Assembly (NCBI GenBank): GCA_017694945.1 | Contig: JADIMA010000034.1 | Span: 1 to 49,920 of the forward strand | Source of the DNA: Candidatus Merdivivens pullicola | Lineage (GTDB): Bacteria; Bacteroidota; Bacteroidia; Bacteroidales; UBA932 | Direction of reading: 5' to 3' | Length of the DNA: 49,920 bases | Part shown: one piece after another, positions 1 to 9,233 of the stretch | How the letters are laid out: the number at the start of each line of letters is the position of its first letter | Numbering within the stretch: position 1 is the stretch's first letter | Position numbers and translations under genes: made by a program | Notes under the pieces: generated by a model | What the model saw: the letters and a program-made list of their open reading frames with translations, nothing else | What the model was told of the DNA's origin: nothing | Databases searched by the model: none

Positions 1-1
1 G

Positions 2-1507
2 AAAGACGGACATACCGTAAGCGACTCAAAACACATCGATTTCTATAGGAAACAAGTACGTATCGCATTACGCAACTGCGGTTTCATAGATCCCGAGAAC
101 ATAGACGAATACATCGCCAGAGACGGCTACAGGGCCCTGGCGGAAGCCCTTTCCGGACAACGGAGCCGAAAGGACATCATAGACGAAATCAAGAAATCCG
201 GACTTCGAGGACGAGGCGGCGGAGGCTTCCCTACAGGACTGAAGTGGGAACTCACAGCCAAAGAAAAATCCGACATAAAATACGTCGTCTGCAATGCCGA
301 CGAAGGCGACCCGGGGGCATTCATGGATCGCTCCATCATGGAAGGCGACCCGAACTCCATCATCGAGGCAATGACCATTTGCGGCTACGCAATCGAAGCG
401 AGCAAGGGACTTGTATATATACGCGCCGAATATCCCCTTGCCATACAAAGGCTGAGGATAGCCATCGCACAAGCCGAAGAATACGGCCTGCTGGGAAAGA
501 ACATCCTCGGAAGCGGATTCGACTTCGACATAGAAATCCGTTATGGTGCAGGAGCATTCGTCTGCGGAGAGGAGACCGCGCTCATACACTCCATGGAAGG
601 AAAACGCGGAGAGCCTACACTCAAACCGCCTTTCCCGGCACAGTCGGGATATAAAGGGAAACCTACCAACGTAAACAATGTCGAAACCCTCGCCAACGTA
701 CCTATCATCCTGCAAAAGGGGGCGGACTGGTTCGCCGGCATAGGAACCGAAAAATCCAAGGGAACGAAAGTTTTCGCGCTCGCCGGTAAAATCAACAATG
801 TCGGCCTCATTGAAGTCCCCATGGGTACAACCCTCAGAGAAGTCATCTACGACATTGGCGGAGGCATCAAGAACGGGAAAAAGTTCAAAGCCGTACAGAC
901 CGGGGGCCCGTCCGGAGGCTGCCTCACGGAAAAACACCTCGACACTCCTATCGATTTCGACAACCTGATTGCAGCCGGCTCGATGATGGGCTCCGGCGGC
1001 ATGATTGTCATGGACGAAGACGACTGCATGGTATCGGTAGCACGGTTCTACCTCGACTTTACCGTAGAAGAGTCTTGCGGGAAATGCGTCCCTTGCCGCA
1101 TCGGCAACAAGAGGATGCTTGAAATCCTGAACAAGATAACCGAAGGCAAAGGGACGATGGACGACCTCAAGATGCTTGAAACCCTGGGACGCACCATCAA
1201 GGACACCGCGCTCTGCGGCCTGGGACAGACCTCGCCAAACCCCGTGCTCTCAACTCTGGAAAACTTCTATCCGGAATACGTAGCACATGTCAAGAAAAAG
1301 GAATGCCCTGCCAAGCAGTGCAAGGCCCTCCTCACATACGCAATCAACCCTACCAAGTGCATGGGTTGCAACCTTTGTGCGAAACACTGTCCTGCCGAAG
1401 CGATTATCGGCACTACACGCAAGCCGCACATCATCATACCTGAAAAATGTATCCGTTGCGGCATGTGCCTGTCACGGTGCAAATTCGATGCTATTGTAGT
1501 ATGTTAA
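2..1507 (+). CDS. hydB: NADH-oxidising NuoF-like subunit of trimeric [FeFe] hydrogenase (5' truncated)
   Basis: The frame is open from base 2, so the true start lies outside the window; the ATG at 323 is internal, because conserved NuoF sequence precedes it. Visible in order: the FMN/NADH-binding glycine-rich segment RGRGGGGFPTGLKW, the NADEGDPGAFMDR motif, an SLBB-like region, the NuoF-type 4Fe-4S site ESCGKCVPCRIGNKRM, and a C-terminal pair of 4Fe-4S ferredoxin motifs (CMGCNLCAKHCP and CIRCGMCLSRC). NuoF of complex I lacks the C-terminal ferredoxin pair, which is typical of HydB/HndC of NAD-linked hydrogenases. By family it exchanges electrons between NAD(H) and the hydrogenase in the cytoplasm. 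It ends 11 nt before hydA, so the genes are probably co-transcribed. Confidence 0.93.
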   Translation, partial: KDGHTVSDSKHIDFYRKQVRIALRNCGFIDPENIDEYIARDGYRALAEALSGQRSRKDIIDEIKKSGLRGRGGGGFPTGLKWELTAKEKSDIKYVVCNADEGDPGAFMDRSIMEGDPNSIIEAMTICGYAIEASKGLVYIRAEYPLAIQRLRIAIAQAEEYGLLGKNILGSGFDFDIEIRYGAGAFVCGEETALIHSMEGKRGEPTLKPPFPAQSGYKGKPTNVNNVETLANVPIILQKGADWFAGIGTEKSKGTKVFALAGKINNVGLIEVPMGTTLREVIYDIGGGIKNGKKFKAVQTGGPSGGCLTEKHLDTPIDFDNLIAAGSMMGSGGMIVMDEDDCMVSVARFYLDFTVEESCGKCVPCRIGNKRMLEILNKITEGKGTMDDLKMLETLGRTIKDTALCGLGQTSPNPVLSTLENFYPEYVAHVKKKECPAKQCKALLTYAINPTKCMGCNLCAKHCPAEAIIGTTRKPHIIIPEKCIRCGMCLSRCKFDAIVVC

Positions 1508-1518
1508 AACCGGAAAAT

Positions 1519-3282
1519 ATGGAAGAGAACAAGATAAATCTGATTATAGACCGCCACAACCTCACGGTTCCGGAAGGGACAACAATACTTGAAGCGGCCA
1601 AACTCGTCGGGATCGACATACCGACACTTTGCCACATAGACCTCAAGGGCACGTGCGTAAAGAACGCTCCGGCATCATGCAGGATATGCGTCGTAGAGGT
1701 GCAGGGCAGACGCAACCTCGCCCCGGCATGCTCCACAAAATGCACTGAAGGCATGGTAGTAAAGACAAGTACGCTCAGGGTGATGAACGCCCGCAAGATT
1801 GTCACCGAACTCATACTTTCCGACCACCCAAATGAATGCCTCACCTGCCCTAAATCCGGAGACTGCGAACTCCAGAACCTCGCATTGAGGTTCAACATCC
1901 GCGAAATGCCGTTCAACGGAGGAGAACTGTCATTAAGAAAACGCGAGACCACGGCATCCATAGTCCGCAATATGGACAAGTGCATATTCTGCCGCCGCTG
2001 CGAAAGCGTATGTAACGAAGTCCAGACAGTCGGAGCGCTCGGAGCGATAAGAAGAGGCTTCAACACCACAATAGCCCCGGCGTTCGACAAGATGATGACC
2101 GAAAGCGAATGCACATACTGCGGACAATGCGTAGCCGTCTGCCCGGTAGGCGCGCTCACCGAAAGGGACCACACCAACAAACTCCTTGAGGATCTGAGCG
2201 ACCCGGACAAGACCGTAATCGTCCAGACCGCACCGGCGGTAAGAGCCGCGCTCGGAGAAGAATTCGGAATGGCCCCGGGAACAATCGTCACGGGAAAAAT
2301 GGTTACAGCCCTTCGCGAAATCGGATTCGACTACGTTTTCGACACCGATTTTGCCGCCGACCTGACAATCATGGAAGAAGGCTCGGAAATCATGGAAAGG
2401 CTTGAAAACCACCTGAACGGCGACAAGAGCATGAAACTTCCGATACTGACTTCATGCTGCCCGGCATGGGTGAACTTTTTCGAACACTATTTTCCCGACA
2501 TGCTTGACATACCTTCCACAGCAAGGTCGCCTCAACAGATGTTCGGCTCCATAGCAAAAACCTACTGGGCTGAGAAGATGGGAATCCCACGTGAAAAACT
2601 CGTAGTCGTATCTATAATGCCTTGCCTTGCGAAAAAATACGAGTGCGACCGCCCGGAATTCAAGACAAATGGAAATCCGGATGTGGACTATTCGTTGTCA
2701 ACCAGAGAAATAGCCCGCCTTATAAAGAGATCCAACATCAATCTTGCCAGCCTTCCGGACAGCGACTTCGACATGCCTCTCGGAGCATCGACAGGAGCAG
2801 GAGTAATCTTCGGCGCAAGCGGCGGAGTAATGGAAGCCGCATTGAGGTCGGTTTATGAACTCCACACGGGCAAGAAACTTGAAAAACTCGAATTCGAAAG
2901 CGTCAGAGGCAGCGAAGGCCTGAGAAAGGCCACGGTTGACATTGACGGCTTCCCTCTTAAAGTCGGGATCGCCCACGGCCTCGGCAATGCAAGGAAACTC
3001 CTCAACGAAATACGCGCCGGTCACAGCGACTTCCATGTAATCGAAATCATGGCCTGCCCCGGAGGATGCATCGGAGGAGGCGGACAGCCTATCCACCACG
3101 GAGACTCGTCCATCCTGAAAGCCCGCACCGAGGCGATATACCGTGAAGACTGCGGAAAAGAACGGCGCAAGTCGCACGAAAACCCTTATATCGTACAACT
3201 TTACGAAGAATATCTGGGGAAACCTCTGAGCGAAAAGGCACACGCACTATTGCACACGCACTATTTTAACAAACAGATTTAA
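1519..3282 (+). CDS. hydA: [FeFe] hydrogenase catalytic subunit, bifurcating type
   Basis: About 587 residues. An N-terminal plant-type 2Fe-2S domain (CxxCxxC within residues 45-65) is followed by the His-Cys3 4Fe-4S segment (HPNECLTC, GDCELQ), two 4Fe-4S ferredoxin motifs (CIFCRRCESVC, CTYCGQCVAVCPVG) and the H-cluster domain with all three signatures: TSCCPAW (L1), MPCLAKKYE (L2) and EIMACPGGCIGGGGQP (L3). Combined with HydB and HydC neighbours this is group A3-like, that is NAD/ferredoxin-coupled H2 evolution or oxidation in the cytoplasm. The open frame reaches back into hydB; ATG 1519 was chosen because family-like sequence begins there, and ATG 1501 is an alternative. It lacks the extra C-terminal 2Fe-2S domain found in the Thermotoga subunit. 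Confidence 0.95.
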   Translation: MEENKINLIIDRHNLTVPEGTTILEAAKLVGIDIPTLCHIDLKGTCVKNAPASCRICVVEVQGRRNLAPACSTKCTEGMVVKTSTLRVMNARKIVTELILSDHPNECLTCPKSGDCELQNLALRFNIREMPFNGGELSLRKRETTASIVRNMDKCIFCRRCESVCNEVQTVGALGAIRRGFNTTIAPAFDKMMTESECTYCGQCVAVCPVGALTERDHTNKLLEDLSDPDKTVIVQTAPAVRAALGEEFGMAPGTIVTGKMVTALREIGFDYVFDTDFAADLTIMEEGSEIMERLENHLNGDKSMKLPILTSCCPAWVNFFEHYFPDMLDIPSTARSPQQMFGSIAKTYWAEKMGIPREKLVVVSIMPCLAKKYECDRPEFKTNGNPDVDYSLSTREIARLIKRSNINLASLPDSDFDMPLGASTGAGVIFGASGGVMEAALRSVYELHTGKKLEKLEFESVRGSEGLRKATVDIDGFPLKVGIAHGLGNARKLLNEIRAGHSDFHVIEIMACPGGCIGGGGQPIHHGDSSILKARTEAIYREDCGKERRKSHENPYIVQLYEEYLGKPLSEKAHALLHTHYFNKQI

Positions 3283-3288
3283 TCTATT

Positions 3289-3765
3289 ATGGCAGAAATA
3301 AGACTTGCATGCAACATAGTCTCACAGACAGAGGCTATCTGCGACAAATACAATAACGACCCGGGGGAACTCATAAACATCCTTCACGAAGCACAGTCGC
3401 TCCAGGGATACATTCCCGAGGAAATGCAGAGAATCATTGCATCCAAACTCGACATCCCGGCATCACGTGTTTACGGCGTAGTCACATTCTACACGTTTTT
3501 CACGATGACACCGAAAGGCCGCCATCCGATTTCCGTATGCATGGGAACTGCCTGCTATGTCAGGGGGGCCGAGAAGATTCTTGACGAACTGAAACGCCGT
3601 CTGGGCATAGACGTGGGCGAAACCACCCCGGACGGAAAATTCTCCCTTGACTGCCTCCGCTGCGTAGGCGCCTGCGGACTTGCCCCTGTCATAATGATAG
3701 GCGAAAAGGTTTATGGAAGGCTTCAGGCGGCCGACATCAAAAACATACTGGACGAACTTGAATGA
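3289..3765 (+). CDS. hydC: NuoE-like 2Fe-2S subunit of [FeFe] hydrogenase
   Basis: A 158-residue NuoE/HndA-type thioredoxin-fold ferredoxin. The N-terminal helical part contains LHEAQSLQGYIPEE and GVVTFYTFF, typical of the family. The four 2Fe-2S ligands are visible as CMGTAC and CVGAC. It starts 6 nt after the hydA stop, giving the order hydB-hydA-hydC. In the trimeric enzyme this subunit passes electrons between the HydB flavin and HydA. It is full length and shows nothing unusual. The weak hairpin downstream probably ends the transcript. Confidence 0.94.
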   Translation: MAEIRLACNIVSQTEAICDKYNNDPGELINILHEAQSLQGYIPEEMQRIIASKLDIPASRVYGVVTFYTFFTMTPKGRHPISVCMGTACYVRGAEKILDELKRRLGIDVGETTPDGKFSLDCLRCVGACGLAPVIMIGEKVYGRLQAADIKNILDELE

Positions 3766-3792
3766 CGGAACGGGAAAGCCCGGAATGCTTCC

Positions 3793-3823
3793 AATGAGCG
3801 GTGGCCGAAGGCTGCCGCTCATT
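3793..3823 (+). terminator. Hairpin after hydC
   Basis: AATGAGCGG (3793-3801) pairs with CCGCTCATT (3815-3823), with a further GCC/GGC pairing inside. There is no proper T-run after it (only TTTC), so it is a weak or imperfect intrinsic terminator. Its position between the hydrogenase genes and the next promoter fits. Confidence 0.5.
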
Positions 3824-3835
3824 TCATATAGCCCG

Positions 3836-3867
3836 TTTTGAAATTAGAAATTATTTGATTATCTTTG
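3836..3867 (+). promoter_or_regulatory. Bacteroidota-type promoter for the nine-gene operon
   Basis: TTTG at 3837-3840 (-33 element) and TATCTTTG at 3860-3867 (-7 element, consensus TAnnTTTG) are separated by 19 nt, the usual spacing for the Bacteroides housekeeping sigma factor. Transcription would start near 3872, which excludes in-frame starts upstream of the ATG at 3898. Confidence 0.75.
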
Positions 3868-3897
3868 TGGTATGTACCTGTAAACTACTACAAGACC

Positions 3898-5241
3898 ATG
3901 AAACCGGGAGCCACAATCACCGCAATGTTTCTTGCATTGTGCTACCACGGAGTATCGGCACAGACACCTCTGGACTCTATCCGATCCGCCTTTGAGGGAC
4001 AAATGGACGAGACTGTTGAAGAGTTCCGTGAATACAGCCGCTCGGCAATGGACGAATACAATGCCTATGTCCGCCAGGCGGCGAAAGACTTTGCCGAATA
4101 CACGCAGTCCATACAGTCCGTATGGGGAGACGAGGGGACTGCACTGGACACGCCCACCGAATGGGTCGAATATTCGGACGATTTCAGAAGCCGCTCCATA
4201 GTTGATTTCGACAGCGGCGACATCATTGTCGAAGTCATGCTTGCCGACGACGCCGGCATGTCCGACAGCCTGCTGGAAGAAACCGTCAGGCGCATGCTGG
4301 AAAGCAGAGGCAGCACCTGCCCTTACAACTCTTCGGTCGATGTCTCCGAGCCGCTTACCGACAAACCGGTACTCGAGGGGCTGATAGACCTTTCACGATT
4401 CGACATCGCCCCGTCAGGCTCCGGCGAAAAAGCCGCCCCGGCAAAACCCAAGACGCCGCCGATGCCTGCCGTAAAAGGAAAGAAACTGCCGGAAAAAGAG
4501 ACCTCAAGAAAGGAAAAACCGGCTGACGGGAAGCCTACGATGGCCGAAAGGACGCTTGCCGGAGAAAACAAAGACAAACAGCCTGAAATCGGAAACGCCG
4601 CGATTGCGGAAGCCGTCGTGAGGCAAAGCACAAAGACATACAAGACTTATGTAAAGGACGGGGAGAAAAAGACGGCAGTGAGAATCAACCTCTCTCTCGT
4701 AACCGACAACCTGTCGAAAAATGCCGCCCTGTACAAAGATCTGATTGCCGAATTTTCAGAAAAATTCGGTATCGAACAGGCCCTTATTTTCGCGGTAATG
4801 GAACAGGAATCGAGATTCAACCCGCAAGCCACAAGTTGGGTTCCCGCTTACGGCCTGATGCAGTTAGTGCCGGAATCCGGCGGATTTGACGCCTACCGTT
4901 ATGTATATGGGCGAGAATGGGTGCCTACAAGGAGTTACCTGTTCAATCCGCGCAACAACATAGAACTCGGAACAGCCTATCTGAGAATACTTGAAAACCA
5001 GTTTTCAAACATTGAAGACCCACATTGCAGAAGGCTTTGCGTAATCGCCGGCTACAACACGGGGGCCGGAAATGTCAGCCGGGCTTTCACAGGGAACACC
5101 AACCTGCGCAAGGCATTGCCCCTTATCAACGAATACGGTTACAGGCAGCTTTACGACCACCTGACAACCAGACTCGGCACTGAAGAAGCACGCAACTATG
5201 TGTCCGGAGTGACACAGAGGCGGGAGAAATACTTAAAATAA
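3898..5241 (+). CDS. Exported MltC-like lytic transglycosylase
   Basis: About 447 residues. The start at 3898 gives a clean signal peptide (MKPGATITAMFLALCYHGVSA, then QTPL) and lies just downstream of the predicted transcription start. Residues about 20-130 resemble the MltC N-terminal domain (DUF3393). Residues about 170-250 are a Lys/Pro/Glu-rich linker. The C-terminal part is an SLT lysozyme-like domain with catalytic Glu304 in FAVMEQESRFNP, AYGLMQLVP, and the GYNTGAGNV motif. The family cleaves peptidoglycan glycan strands to 1,6-anhydro products in the periplasm. It has no lipobox, unlike E. coli MltC. It is the first gene of the operon, 15 nt before the zinc-ribbon protease gene, which suggests that the system touches the cell wall. 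Confidence 0.88.
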   Translation: MKPGATITAMFLALCYHGVSAQTPLDSIRSAFEGQMDETVEEFREYSRSAMDEYNAYVRQAAKDFAEYTQSIQSVWGDEGTALDTPTEWVEYSDDFRSRSIVDFDSGDIIVEVMLADDAGMSDSLLEETVRRMLESRGSTCPYNSSVDVSEPLTDKPVLEGLIDLSRFDIAPSGSGEKAAPAKPKTPPMPAVKGKKLPEKETSRKEKPADGKPTMAERTLAGENKDKQPEIGNAAIAEAVVRQSTKTYKTYVKDGEKKTAVRINLSLVTDNLSKNAALYKDLIAEFSEKFGIEQALIFAVMEQESRFNPQATSWVPAYGLMQLVPESGGFDAYRYVYGREWVPTRSYLFNPRNNIELGTAYLRILENQFSNIEDPHCRRLCVIAGYNTGAGNVSRAFTGNTNLRKALPLINEYGYRQLYDHLTTRLGTEEARNYVSGVTQRREKYLK

Positions 5242-5256
5242 CCAACCACGAAAACC

Positions 5257-6996
5257 ATGTATTGTCCAGAATGCGGCCATAAAATCGAAGACAGTTCAAT
5301 GCGTTTCTGCCCTGAATGCGGGACGAAACTCGACGACACTGTACAGGAAAAAGGGAACGCTGCAAGCAAAGAAGACGACGGATGCTCCGTATATGGCATC
5401 ATTTTCACAAATGCGGCACTGCTTGCCAGAAAACTCAGAAGAGACCCGGATGAAATCACAGAACTCCTCGAAACCTTCATAAGGCTCAGAAAGCAGACCG
5501 GAGTCTGCTACAGACTTGTAGATGCCGGAAACTACTCATTTCCACGTAGCGGCCTTTTCGGCAGAAGCCGTACCATAAGCCTCGACTGTTCCAGCCCGGT
5601 CGAAGACTACCTTGAAATCCTGATGGATGTTCACGAAAGGGAAGAAAAGAAAGGAGGCCCCGTGTCGGAATACCTTTTTATAATAGGAGGCGCAGACATA
5701 ATCCCGATGCCCCGGATACGACACTACCTTGCCGAAAACAGCAGCGACAAGACAATTGACACCGACCTGCTGTATGCCTACCCGTACAGCAACAGCATGA
5801 TTTCCGCGCTGGAGGACATGGAAGCGTTCGGATACGACCAGATGTTCCATGTCGGAAGGCTTCCTCTCGGAGAAGATGCAGTAATCGAGGATCTTGCAGG
5901 ATACATGCAACGGCTTCTGGAATGCTCCGGAGCAATCGGAATCGGACAATGTTACGGACAATGCGATCCGAACTGGAAAAACGTATCGGCAACCGTGGCG
6001 TCGCAGCTGATTGGCAGCGGATGCATGAGAAACCTCGACGGGAGACTGTCGGACGAATATTATTACAGGAGGCTGATACTGTCGCCGATGGTAACCAAGG
6101 AAAACGTAAGCCAGGTACTCGACACGGATGCAGACCTGTATTATTTCAACCTGCACGGAGGCGAGGGAGCCGAATCAAGAGGCTACTTCGGAGCGACCGC
6201 CCCTCAATACGGAGGCAACATGTATTCCGTGATACTGCCGGAACACATGATGACATTGAAAAAGCGCAATGCCGTCATTAGCGAAGCCTGCTACGGAGGA
6301 AAATTCATCGGCCTGGACAAGAGGCGCAGCATGCTGCTGGCATCGCTGTTCACGAACACCCTCTCTTTCGTAGGTTCATCCCGGGTGGCATGGGGTTCGG
6401 TTGACTCCTCTTCCAATCCGGAAGAAAGTTCGCTCTTTGCCGCCGACATCATTGCGCACATATTCATTCAGGCGGCCATAGAGGGCTATGATGCCGGCCA
6501 GTCCCTGTTCATGGCGCGCAGCATGCTGCTGCAGAAAAGCGGCTGGGGAGATCCTTATGCGGCACTCACCATCACCGAATTCAATCTTTACGGAGACCCC
6601 GCCCTGCTTCTGTTCGGGCATAAGCCCGGAGGAGAAAAACCGGCCTTTAAAATTGCCGGAAAGGCCTCGCTCGCTCCAAAAGGAAGCAGGAAAGACAACT
6701 GTACGGTTGAAAGACTGGACATAAACGGAACAGGGGCTTCCGTCCTGCAGCAGGTAAGGGGGGCCGTCAATGCCAATATCATGGACATGCACTCCATGAT
6801 TTCGCAATACCTCTATTCGAACTATTCCGTCGAACCGAGAAAACTTGACAGCGCATTCAGACTTAAATACGACAGCGGAAAGGAAGAAATCCTGTTCAAC
6901 TACAAGTTCCCGGGAAATATCGGCAGAATTGAAACACAATACACCGTAAGCGCCACGGCGGACGGAAAGATACAAAAAGTATATACAACAAAATAA
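5257..6996 (+). CDS. Zinc-ribbon, gingipain-like (C25, clan CD) cysteine protease, cytoplasmic
   Basis: 579 residues, no signal peptide. Residues 3-21 form a zinc ribbon (CPECG and FCPECG, Cys 3, 6, 18, 21). The body carries Peptidase_C25 landmarks: LFIIGGADIIPMPRI, FHVGRLPLGEDA, the predicted catalytic His300 in YYFNLHGGEG, predicted catalytic Cys345 in VISEACYGG, then FVGSSRVAWGS and the closing NLYGDPALLLF. A hydrophobic strand followed by HG, and a hydrophobic strand followed by E-A-C, with about 45 residues between, is the clan CD (caspase/gingipain) pattern. The last ~120 residues are an unrecognised beta-rich tail. C25 enzymes are normally secreted with propeptides, so a cytoplasmic zinc-ribbon version is unusual. 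The substrate is unknown. It lies 12 nt before the SPFH gene. Confidence 0.82.
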   Translation: MYCPECGHKIEDSSMRFCPECGTKLDDTVQEKGNAASKEDDGCSVYGIIFTNAALLARKLRRDPDEITELLETFIRLRKQTGVCYRLVDAGNYSFPRSGLFGRSRTISLDCSSPVEDYLEILMDVHEREEKKGGPVSEYLFIIGGADIIPMPRIRHYLAENSSDKTIDTDLLYAYPYSNSMISALEDMEAFGYDQMFHVGRLPLGEDAVIEDLAGYMQRLLECSGAIGIGQCYGQCDPNWKNVSATVASQLIGSGCMRNLDGRLSDEYYYRRLILSPMVTKENVSQVLDTDADLYYFNLHGGEGAESRGYFGATAPQYGGNMYSVILPEHMMTLKKRNAVISEACYGGKFIGLDKRRSMLLASLFTNTLSFVGSSRVAWGSVDSSSNPEESSLFAADIIAHIFIQAAIEGYDAGQSLFMARSMLLQKSGWGDPYAALTITEFNLYGDPALLLFGHKPGGEKPAFKIAGKASLAPKGSRKDNCTVERLDINGTGASVLQQVRGAVNANIMDMHSMISQYLYSNYSVEPRKLDSAFRLKYDSGKEEILFNYKFPGNIGRIETQYTVSATADGKIQKVYTTK

Positions 6997-7008
6997 AACC
7001 ACAATATC

Positions 7009-9210
7009 ATGAAATGTCCTAAATGCAACGCCGAACTCCGCGAAGGGGCAAAATTCTGCACTTCCTGCGGACAGAAGATAGAAATCCAGCAGACCTGCCC
7101 TAAATGCGGCAGCCCTCTCCGCCCGGGAGCAAAATTCTGCACCTCCTGCGGCACCAAACTCGCGACCGCAGGAACTGTTCAGCCGCATGCCCCGGCTCCT
7201 GCACCGGCACCGAAAGCGACCGCCGACGACAGCATGGCCTCAGACCTGAACAGGGTAAGGGGACGCATATACTGGAACATACAGCCGGGACAGGTAGCCC
7301 GTGTCATCGATGAAGCCGAATTCGACTCATACAACGAACTCAACGGAATCATCATCCCCGAAGGGACTACGGCCTACATCCGTTCCAACGGACATACTAT
7401 AGCCACCATGGGAGGCGGCACCTATGATTTCAACACTTCCGCCGAGCGCAAACCTGCCGGAGAATCCATCAAAAAAGGCTGGGGCTTCATAATCAATCTC
7501 TTCAAAAGCCGTAAGAAAGAACAGGAGAACTCTCCCGAAGAGCAACTTTATCTCCAACAGCAGCAAGCCATCCTTGAAAACGCGAAACGCGGAGCGGCAT
7601 TCAGCGTAATAATCCTTCTGGACAAGGCATTTCCCCTGCTGATAGGAGCAAAAAGGGCCAGCATCGACGACTACAAGGATTTCATCCCTATGAAAATCCA
7701 GACCAGCCACATCGACATCGACCTCGGAATCAACGCATACTTCAAGATAACAGACCACGAAAGATTCATACTGCACTATCTGACGGACAAGAAACAACTC
7801 AATACGGCACAGATTATCGACGAAATCAACGACACCGTGCGGAACATCGTCCAGGATCTTCTCTACGATGTCGAAATAGAAACCACAAGACTGCCGAAAG
7901 AACTGTGCGCGCTCATTAAAGAAAAACTCAACGAAGCCGCTCCTGGAATGTTTTTCGGAATATCCGTGGTAAGAATAGTCGAAATATCATCATCCAATGA
8001 GGACATCGACCGCTTCCGCGCCCTTGGCAGGGAACTTTATCTTTCCGAAAACGAACTCGACTATCTCAGACGCACCAACGATTTCAAAAACAGGCTCTCC
8101 GACGCCCAGAACGCACAACGGCTGAACGAAGCCGCCTCGGAACTGGAATTCGACAAGCGCATAGATGAAATAAACAAGGACAAACTGCTCCATGACGATG
8201 AGATAGAAAAATTCAAGTCGTTCCTCAGGAACGAACGGATCATCAGGGAAGCGCGTACAGATGCCGAAAGAGAAGCGGCCCTGATTGAAATCGAAAAGGG
8301 AGGGCTGCTGAAACAAAACGAACTTCAGGAACTCAAGGACAACATATCGGCTGGAAATTACAAACGCGGCATGGCCCTCAGAATGATGCAACTCCGGGAC
8401 GGAATCGAGTTCGAAAGGGTACGCATGGAAGGTGAAGCGGAAAAAGCGGCCGCCATCGTCAGGAAAGAACTTGAAATAGAAGCCCTGAAGGACGACTACA
8501 AGGACAGCCGTTTCTACAAAGAACTTGAGCAGCAGCGCAAAGTGGCCGAAACGGGACTTGACATCGAGCAGCGCAAACGCGACATGGATTTCAACGACGA
8601 GAAACGCCGCCACGACATGCAGCGCGAAGACGACGACGCACAGTTCGCACAGTTCCTTGAGATGCAGAAGGCCGAAGAACAGAGCCGCGAAAACCAGCGC
8701 AGGCACGAGGCAGACATCGAAAAGATGAAATGGGACAAGGCGCAAGACCTTTCCGATGAAAAAGTATGGGCCCTCACCGGCGGCGAGAATGCCAGGGCTT
8801 ACGCCGAAAGCAAGTACAACGCCGAACATATAATTGAAAACCAGAAGAAACTTGAGGCCCAAAAGCGCGAAGCCGACGCAAGACTTGATGCAGAGCGCGC
8901 CTCAAGGGATGAGGAACGCCGTGAAAACCAGGCTCAGATGGTCAGCCTCATGAGAGACTTGATGGCAATGACCGGAGGAATCCAGGCCCAGAAGGAAACC
9001 GAAAGGGAACGCCAGTTGAAAGAGCGCGACGAACGCATACTCCGCCAGGAAAACAGGATGGACACTGCATACGACAGGGCTCTGGACTATACCACGCGCA
9101 CGCCACAGCAGAAGCAGGCTCCGGCGCGCAAGGCTACATGCCCTGAATGCGGCGCGGCCATTGAAGCGGGGGCAAAATTCTGCCCTGACTGCGGAGCCGG
9201 AATAGAATAA
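7009..9210 (+). CDS. SPFH/band-7-like protein with three zinc ribbons and a long coiled coil
   Basis: 733 residues. Two zinc ribbons at the N-terminus (Cys 3/6/17/20 and 30/33/44/47, each with AKFCTSCG), a Pro/Ala linker, an SPFH-like domain at about 80-330 (IYWNIQPGQVARVI, IIIPEGTTAYIRSNG, a conserved IDIDLGINAYFKITDHERFI stretch), then a highly charged alpha-helical coiled coil at about 335-690, and a third zinc ribbon at the extreme C-terminus (Cys 711/714/725/728). There is no signal peptide or membrane helix. SPFH proteins form large ring- or cage-like oligomers at membranes. This one resembles the cytoplasmic YdjI/'virion core protein' type of SPFH protein rather than classic membrane-anchored flotillin. 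It probably scaffolds the neighbouring zinc-ribbon proteins (inference). Confidence 0.8.
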   Translation: MKCPKCNAELREGAKFCTSCGQKIEIQQTCPKCGSPLRPGAKFCTSCGTKLATAGTVQPHAPAPAPAPKATADDSMASDLNRVRGRIYWNIQPGQVARVIDEAEFDSYNELNGIIIPEGTTAYIRSNGHTIATMGGGTYDFNTSAERKPAGESIKKGWGFIINLFKSRKKEQENSPEEQLYLQQQQAILENAKRGAAFSVIILLDKAFPLLIGAKRASIDDYKDFIPMKIQTSHIDIDLGINAYFKITDHERFILHYLTDKKQLNTAQIIDEINDTVRNIVQDLLYDVEIETTRLPKELCALIKEKLNEAAPGMFFGISVVRIVEISSSNEDIDRFRALGRELYLSENELDYLRRTNDFKNRLSDAQNAQRLNEAASELEFDKRIDEINKDKLLHDDEIEKFKSFLRNERIIREARTDAEREAALIEIEKGGLLKQNELQELKDNISAGNYKRGMALRMMQLRDGIEFERVRMEGEAEKAAAIVRKELEIEALKDDYKDSRFYKELEQQRKVAETGLDIEQRKRDMDFNDEKRRHDMQREDDDAQFAQFLEMQKAEEQSRENQRRHEADIEKMKWDKAQDLSDEKVWALTGGENARAYAESKYNAEHIIENQKKLEAQKREADARLDAERASRDEERRENQAQMVSLMRDLMAMTGGIQAQKETERERQLKERDERILRQENRMDTAYDRALDYTTRTPQQKQAPARKATCPECGAAIEAGAKFCPDCGAGIE

Positions 9211-9233
9211 TATCACTAAAACCGCCAGAAAAC

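Noticed and set aside
323-1507. ATG at 323 as the start of hydB
   Set aside because: Conserved NuoF sequence (RGRGGGGFPTGLKW, NADEGDPG) lies in frame upstream to base 2, so the gene is simply cut by the window edge.
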